64,000 nucleotides of DNA. Source: Pithys albifrons albifrons. Taxonomy: Eukaryota > Chordata > Aves > Passeriformes > Thamnophilidae. The notes below the pieces were generated by a model. That model was given only the letters and a program-made list of their open reading frames with translations. It was not told the origin of the DNA and did no database searches. A program made the position numbers and the translations under genes. The stretch is from NCBI RefSeq assembly GCF_047495875.1, contig NC_092461.1:96168431-96232430 (forward strand), read 5' to 3'. Below are positions 58,036 to 64,000 of the stretch, piece after piece; position 1 is the stretch's first letter; each line of letters starts with the position of its first letter.

Positions 58036-60861
58036 TTTCAGCATTTTCCTACACTCCCTAGGCAAGACCTAAAGTCAGCTGGGATTTTAAAAAGAGCCTA
58101 TGTGTACCTTTTTTCTTTATAGTGAAATCCCCAAAGAAGAATAATTTGTTCTTAAACTCACAAAAGCTAGGGATTTTTAAACTATTAACTAGAGTTCCTG
58201 GCTTTTAAAATACAGACAGATTAGAAATACACAGGATTTATATGCAGTGATGTCTCTCGTAACTCACTACTTCTTTGCTTTCAGCCTGTTCAGTGACTAA
58301 GACACAGCAAATCAAATCCCATTCCCTGTGCTCCCTGTCCATCACTTCTGAAAATCTTCTGTCTGCTCCCTGTTTCTTCTCGGCAGCTCAGGTTCGCCTC
58401 CACCTGCAGTCTTCTACATAATTCAAGTGACTTTCTCACTCTCTTCTGCTCGCTCCAGCATGCAGTTTCCAGCAGCCCTGCTCTCTGCCAGATACTCTTG
58501 CTTCCTGAGAAGAAACATGTCTCTTCTGTCTGCAGAGAATCTGAATTAATTCCCCTCTTGAAAGGAGCATAACATGCAAAGTAAGAAGATGCAAACTCAC
58601 CATCTGTCCCATTCCTGTAAGTTCTCATCAGAAATAATCTGTTCTCCATTGCAGATAGGGAGAAGAAAATAATAATCTTAAATTTCCACAAGAAGGATTC
58701 AGGTTAAAGACAGGGCAGTGAAACAGATTATGTGGTAGACTGGAATCTCATCAGAGATACTTCATAAAACAGTCAACTATTATTCTCTCATCAATATAGT
58801 CCACCCACAGAATATAAGCATAGACAAAAAAATCCCCTGTAACTTTTTTTTAAATTTTATTCAAATGTGTTTTGTTACTGTAAGACTTTATCATGTTGTG
58901 ATCTGTTGATTTCAGCAGGTGTTAAACCTGGAGTGTAATTTTCCATATTCATGACTACTGGGGACTGGGTGAACCTGGACCTTGGGAGAGGCATGAAAGC
59001 TCATGAGCAGAAAGAAGCTACTTGAAAAATATGTGTGGCTTGACCAAGAACTATTTGAAACTTAATGCTTTCCATGAAGTTACGCTTCAAAGATTTAAGT
59101 CTGTTTGACTCTTATACCTATGGCTATGCCCCAAAATCTTTTAAAATCAATGTGATGTGGAAACAACAGCCTGTATGGGATATTAGACAACATTTAAATT
59201 CAGTATTGAATGGGCAGGTGAAGGGATTTAATGTCTGCAGCTAGTTTTTTCTTTATTAGAGTAATTTCTTCACCCAAATGTGAAAATGCATGAACAACTC
59301 AAAACTTAGATAATAATGTAGTGACTTTTGAAAAAAAAAAAGAAGAAAATATTTTATTTAAAGTTTTCCTGTAGTTGTGCAATTTAATTTTCATAAGAAA
59401 GCAACTGATGGCTTTAGGTTTTTTGTTGGTGGTGGGTTTGTTTTTTGTTTTTTTTTTTTTTAAATTTGTCTAGAGAGAGAATCCTTGGGGGGTTTCTTGA
59501 AGGTAGATTGGTTTTGTTCTGTCATGTTTATTGATCTTTGGTTATTATTATTCTATCCAGGTTGTTGTTTGTTTTTGTTTTTTGTTTTTGTTTTTGTTTT
59601 TTTTTTTAACTGAGACCAGTAAAGGATGCAAGATGTTGAGCAGCTATTTCAGTATTAGTTAATTTTCAGTATTTCTTCTAAGTGATGCTTCTTCTTGTTC
59701 CTGAATTTACTTGCTCTTTATCGTTTGTAACAGGTTCAATGCTTAAAATACTCCTCTAAAATAACGTTTTGGCAACTCTGTGTCAGTTTTACTGCAACCT
59801 TCTCTATGACACACAATCTGTATTTTATACAAAGGGAAAAAATTATAATGTCATGTTCGATACAGCTTACTGGACTTTTTTTCTTTCCACCAGAGGCATG
59901 TGTGTTGAATATGTCTGCAGAAAATATTATAAATGAAACTTTTGTTGCACACATGCAATTATACCCAGAATGACATTTGTGACACTTACTAGAAAGGACA
60001 AAAAAATCCCCCAAACAAAAAATAAAAGAACAACAACAACAAAACCAGAAAAACAGAAAAACCTCACAGATTAAAAAGTAATGAGATACTTGTAGAGCAT
60101 ACAGCTAAACCAATCTTATGGTCTCATTTCAACCAGACTTGTATGCTGTTCAAACAGCAAATTTGAAAGCATTGTTTTAGGAATAGCTTCAACAAGTTGG
60201 TTGGTGCACATATGTGTGGTAGTTTATTATACTGTTGGGCGCACCTGAATGGTCTAGCTGCAAGGAGACTTCACTTGCCTTGAGTGAGAACTAGAGATGA
60301 ATGGGATGAAATTGGATCCTATCATATTTACATCTGCTTCATAACCTGATCCCTTAGTGCATTAGCAAAATAGCCTGGAATTCTGTCTCTGGTAATGAAC
60401 AGCAAGCAAGTCCATTATACTATCTCTGTGTGTTTTCCAGTTTGATCTGGAAAGAAGTTGCTATGATGGACTCACCTTTGCTTAGATGGGCTGGTTGAGC
60501 CCTGCTATTGTTTCGCTAATAGTCCAGGACTGATGGCTTAAACAAAGTGTTTTTATGACAGAAAAGGGAAAAGGCTGATAAGAAGCTGATCCATCTGAGG
60601 TGGAGTAATGCTTTTTATCATGCCAATTTCCTCCTCAGAATAAGAGAAACTCCCCCTCAGAGGAGGCATCAGAGTTTACAAGTAAGCTTGAAGGTATTCT
60701 TCCCTTCTGTCATGTCATTAGAAGCGGCCATAAAACCATTAACGACCGCCCAAAATGCTGTCCTCTTCTCTGACTTATTTCCGTAGAGTTGTATCAGAAA
60801 ACGTAAAACCCCACCCCAAGGGAGGAATCCAGACATTCCCACATAAGCCTGAAAGTATATA
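58036..60861. other. AT-rich non-coding stretch with T-rich tracts
   Basis: T-rich runs with G interruptions at 59418-59463 and 59565-59608 are simple sequence. A 133-codon minus-strand frame at 58290-58691 has no recognisable domain. Nothing else seen. Confidence 0.5.
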
Positions 60862-60869
60862 ACACGTAG

Positions 60870-61237
60870 GGCAGTCCCATGGTGTAATGGTGAACACTCC
60901 GGACTCTGGATCACAAGGTCGTGGGTTCGAGTCTCAGAGGAGACCGTACCGGGCAGTTCAATGCCTCCCTGCCATCCCATCCCGTCAGATCTCGGATGCT
61001 CAGCAGGGTCAGCCCCGGTTAGTATCAGGTGCTGTGACAGTCCTGAGGACTTCACTGTCACTGTCCAAGCTCACTCGGCCATGGCAGATGGACCTCAGGA
61101 CTGAAATGGTGGGATCAGTTCTGCGCACGCTGAGCCTCACCTAAAAAATCCACTGTGCAGGCTCGAAGTGCACACCCCCACGTGGGGAGAGCCCTTCCCA
61201 AATCTTCGTTCGCAAAGTTTGGCCATACATACATATG
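60870..61237 (+). mobile_element. Chimeric tRNA-5S SINE with RTE-like body, 8-bp target duplication
   Basis: ACACGTAG flanks both sides (60862-60869 and 61238-61245). The 5' part (about 60873-60945) resembles tRNA-Gln: CATGGTGTAATGG (A box), GGACTCTG around the anticodon and GGTTCGAGTCT (B box). Stems are partly mismatched, so it is a tRNA relic rather than a tRNA gene. A 5S-like part starts at GGGCAGTTCAATGCC (60951) but lacks about 29 bases including most of the 5S C box. The body and tail (CACGTGGGGAGAGCCC to TTTGGCC) and (CATA)n match the other SINEs. The single outer duplication shows that the whole chimera inserted as one unit. Confidence 0.9.
60873..60945 (+). promoter_or_regulatory. 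Pol III type 2 promoter-like A and B boxes of the SINE head
   Basis: TGGTGTAATGG fits the A-box pattern and GGTTCGAGTCT differs from the B-box consensus only at its last base. Spacing is that of a tRNA. Transcription is inferred only. Confidence 0.6.
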
Positions 61238-61245
61238 ACACGTAG

Positions 61246-61500
61246 AACTGCTGCTCAGGCCCTTATCTCCACTACAAATGGGACTATCACACCAACTTGT
61301 ACCTCAAAATTATGATGATTGTCTTGTCACTGGATCATTTCACTGTAATCCACCCCAAGAGATCTATTAACAAGAACCTCTGTTACACTGCCTCAGTGTA
61401 GTCATAATATTTGCAAAAAGACCATCATTTAGTTGCACAAAACAGCAATAAGCTCAGCACTTATATTACATTTTCAGGTCTAGTACAGGGAGAGGGTGTC
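61246..61500. other. Short non-coding spacer
   Basis: No recognised feature between the chimeric SINE and the LTR. Confidence 0.5.
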
Positions 61501-61636
61501 TGTCTCGGTTTGAGGGGAAAAACCAAAATGTTTACCCACAAACGGAGGAGGGGCCTCCTCCACGATAATCGCCACTCTTTATCAAATTTAAGACAAGTAA
61601 CTTTAATACAAGAAGGATAAGTGTTCTTAACTTACA

Positions 61637-61684
<48 letters not shown>

Positions 61685-62241
61685 CCAGAGCAAACCGCTT
61701 ACCCAACACCACAAGAAAAAAAAAAAAGAAAAACATCAAAACCCCCCAAAACCAACAGGTTTCCTCACGGAGGAAAGTTATACTTATGGCAGTATCAGTG
61801 TCACAGCCCGGCTGGCAGCAGGGTGAGTTCCCAGATGAACTCTGTCTCTGTGTCTCTTGTCCCAAATAAAGAATGAAAACTGGAAGCAACGAACCGACAA
61901 ACCTCTGCGTGTCCTGGAAAAGCAGCTGCAAGTTCTCTCTCCCAGGTTGCTGCCCCAGCCGGAGTGGGCAGGCCGTGATGCAAGAAAGCAACAGGAGCAG
62001 CAGCAGCCAGAAGCAGCGAGCAGCCAGGAGCAGTCCGGGGCAGGCAGCAGCCAGGAGACGGCTTCTCCTCTACCCAGCACACACACACACACAACTCCGA
62101 GCCGTGTGTAGTCCCCAAGAACAAAAGAGACAACCTGCCCCCACCCAAGTGATCAGCAGTTAACTACTTTTTTTGTTAACTACTGGCATGGGCAGTTAGT
62201 GGCAGGGGAGAGAATTTACATAATAATTCCAAACTACAACA
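61501..62241 (-). mobile_element. LTR with internal (TA)n and (CA)n runs
   Basis: On the minus strand it starts TGTTGTAGTTTGGAATTAT and ends CAAACCGAGACA. Flanks are GTGTC (61496-61500) and GTGTG (62242-62246), a 5-bp near-match. A serine- and alanine-rich open frame crosses the GC-rich AGCAGCAGC segment near 62000 on both strands; this is LTR sequence, not a gene. Confidence 0.65.
61636..61680. repeat. (TA)n microsatellite
   Basis: About 22 TA units, with one GTG interruption at the left, lying within the LTR at 61501-62241. Confidence 0.95.
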
Positions 62242-64000
62242 GTGTGAAATTGTCACCCATATAGAGCTGACAGGAAGTTTTCTAAGCATTATAAAACTGT
62301 ATAAAATTTTTTCTAGACTAGATAATAATTTCTCGTGTGACCATGGGCCCAGTCATAGCCTAGAGAAATCCCTTTGTGCACAGTTGTCACACAAGTAGCA
62401 TTACAGCAAGAAGAATGTAATAGTTTACAGCAAATTTAAAGATGCACTAAAATGACAATTCCTCAGTTTCTGTCTGCAATTCTTAAGTTCTTTCATTAAT
62501 GTGCAGAGGTGTGATAGAGGCTAAATTTCACTTCTTGAAGTAGGGGTAGTATTATTTCAGGGAATTTAGGAGGGCCATACGACCACTCAAAGTCTCGCTT
62601 TAAACAGAACATAAGTCACAACATAGGGACTGAAAGGGAATGACCAACCTCTGCTTTAGACTTTCACTCTGATGCTTAAGATCTTTAGAGATGAATCTTT
62701 AATTGACAGTCCAGTTGTCAAATTGCCAGATGACAGGTTCCTTTCCTCTTGGTGTTTATCACTCAACATCTGTTGTCTTCTAGTATATGATTCCAGGAGA
62801 AAATACAGGGTCAGTTTATACATTGTTTGTCTGACCCTTGCTTCCACAGATGCCACTGAGAAGAAGGCAAATTGTTATGAAAAGCTTCTCTATGTGTAAG
62901 TCCAGGAAATTTTATTTCACAGCAGGGAATGGACAGTATTTGTGTTCTTTAAATCTTTCCAAAAGATGTATTAGGACATATTTTTAAACATGTGAGAGAA
63001 TCAAGGCAGAACTTTAACCTTTTTTCCCTCGTATTATGCAATTTTAAAAAGTATGTTTCTCTAAATATAGTAAATTTGGAAAGAAATTATATGTCACGAG
63101 TTCATGCCATTTAACTGAAAAATGCCTATTGTTTCCTCAGCTACTTAGCATGAAAATGATGATTGTGAAAAGAAGACACTAATTGCAAGCTGAGTTCTCA
63201 GAAGATTCTTTCATACACAGTTTAATGGACTTTACTGGATTAGTAAAGTGTTCAGGTGTCTGTTCTTTTATGAAGTAAATTGTCCTGTAGTTTTAGAGGC
63301 CATATAATGCTTGATAATACTCAGGACAACCCTGGGAAAGAGGAGAGAACACCTTCACCACTATTCTGTGTACAACACACTAGAACAATTCACATGACCT
63401 GTGAGTCAGTCCTTCCTGCCTCCTGAGCAAGAGCCTTCCATATAGAGACAGATGTTTTTTGGGTATGTGGGTTATTCTGGGGGATGGTATGCTGATCCCT
63501 CCATCCTTCTCTCTTAAATGAAAAGCCTGTGTATGCATGAAAAATAGGTGTGCTGAGGTGTCCTGAGCCACAGGAAGGATTGCATTTCAGATGTGCAGTA
63601 TGTGCAGAGCTGTTCAATGACTTCAGATAGACCTTGGAATTGTCAGGCTTTGCTTATATACCCAACAGCATTTCCTCTGTTCTACCATCTTAGCACAGTA
63701 AAAATTCTGTATCATTATTTTTAATGAAGAGAGGGGAATTAGGATTCACAGCTAGATAACTGGTTTTTGGTTAAGGTCGTAGGCAAGAAAAAATGCAATT
63801 TTGTGATACAGTGCAGCAAGTAGTTTTTTGTAACTTTATGAAAAAACACAGCAGACTGGCATGGCCTTAGAGAAAACTGTGTCAAAGTTGTGTGCACTTC
63901 TCAGTAGCATCCGCCAATGTGGAGAAAAAATCAGTTCTTACAGAAGCCTTTCTCTCTGCCTGAAGAGAAGACCTGTAGGAAAAGCATAGGAGGAATTCTT
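62242..64000. other. AT-rich non-coding stretch to the window end
   Basis: No recognised gene or transposon. Frames up to 75 codons resemble nothing known. Confidence 0.5.

Noticed and set aside
58290..58691. 133-codon minus-strand open frame
   Set aside because: No recognisable domain or exon context; treated as chance.
60873..60945. A functional tRNA-Gln gene
   Set aside because: Anticodon-stem and acceptor pairing are broken, and the segment lies inside a SINE target duplication; it is a tRNA-derived SINE head.
61857..62163. GC-rich, Ser/Gln-rich overlapping open frames on both strands
   Set aside because: They lie within the LTR at 61501-62241 and stem from AGCAGC-type repeats.

Overview
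This window looks like intergenic or deep-intronic DNA of a bird. The main evidence is a set of CR1 LINE fragments. Several end in the repeated ATTCTATG-type octamer typical of avian CR1, and they include antisense pieces of the CR1 reverse transcriptase. There is also an ERVL-type LTR and ERVL pol debris of the kind common in birds. The rest is AT-rich, stop-riddled sequence. I found no host protein-coding gene that I can support. The long open frames are repeat-derived or chance.

Layout. 1-9.3 kb: mostly featureless AT-rich DNA with one solo LTR (2865-3389), a (TTA)n tract and one 5S-rRNA-headed SINE (7537-7849). 10.7-16.1 kb: an old antisense CR1 carrying a younger CR1 tail, another CR1 piece, an LTR, a second 5S SINE and an internally deleted RTE-like LINE (15262-16076). 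18.7-25.9 kb: a dense nest of LTRs in and beside an antisense CR1, followed by a sense CR1. 30.8-36.9 kb: an old antisense CR1, two LTRs and a sense CR1. 41.5-44.2 kb: an ERVL LTR and another solo LTR. 47-48.1 kb: a 5S SINE whose tail was split by an LTR. 50.5-57.3 kb: a SINE with a long (GT)n tail, an ancient CR1, a broken ERVL pol fragment, three ~355-bp tandem units each holding telomere-like TTAGGG runs, and a CR1. 60.9-62.2 kb: a tRNA/5S chimeric SINE and an LTR with a (TA)n tract.

The most interesting system is a SINE-LINE partnership. Five SINE copies start as 5S rRNA and continue into a body and tail shared with the RTE-like element at 15262-16076, and four of them lie inside target-site duplications. 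One copy (60870-61237) has a tRNA-like segment with pol III A and B boxes in front of a 5S part that has lost its C box. The whole unit sits inside one 8-bp duplication, so it appears to have moved as a chimera. From memory, RTE elements of this sort (AviRTE) are known only from some bird lineages, so a database search could narrow the species. All family names here come from reading the sequence by eye; no search was run.
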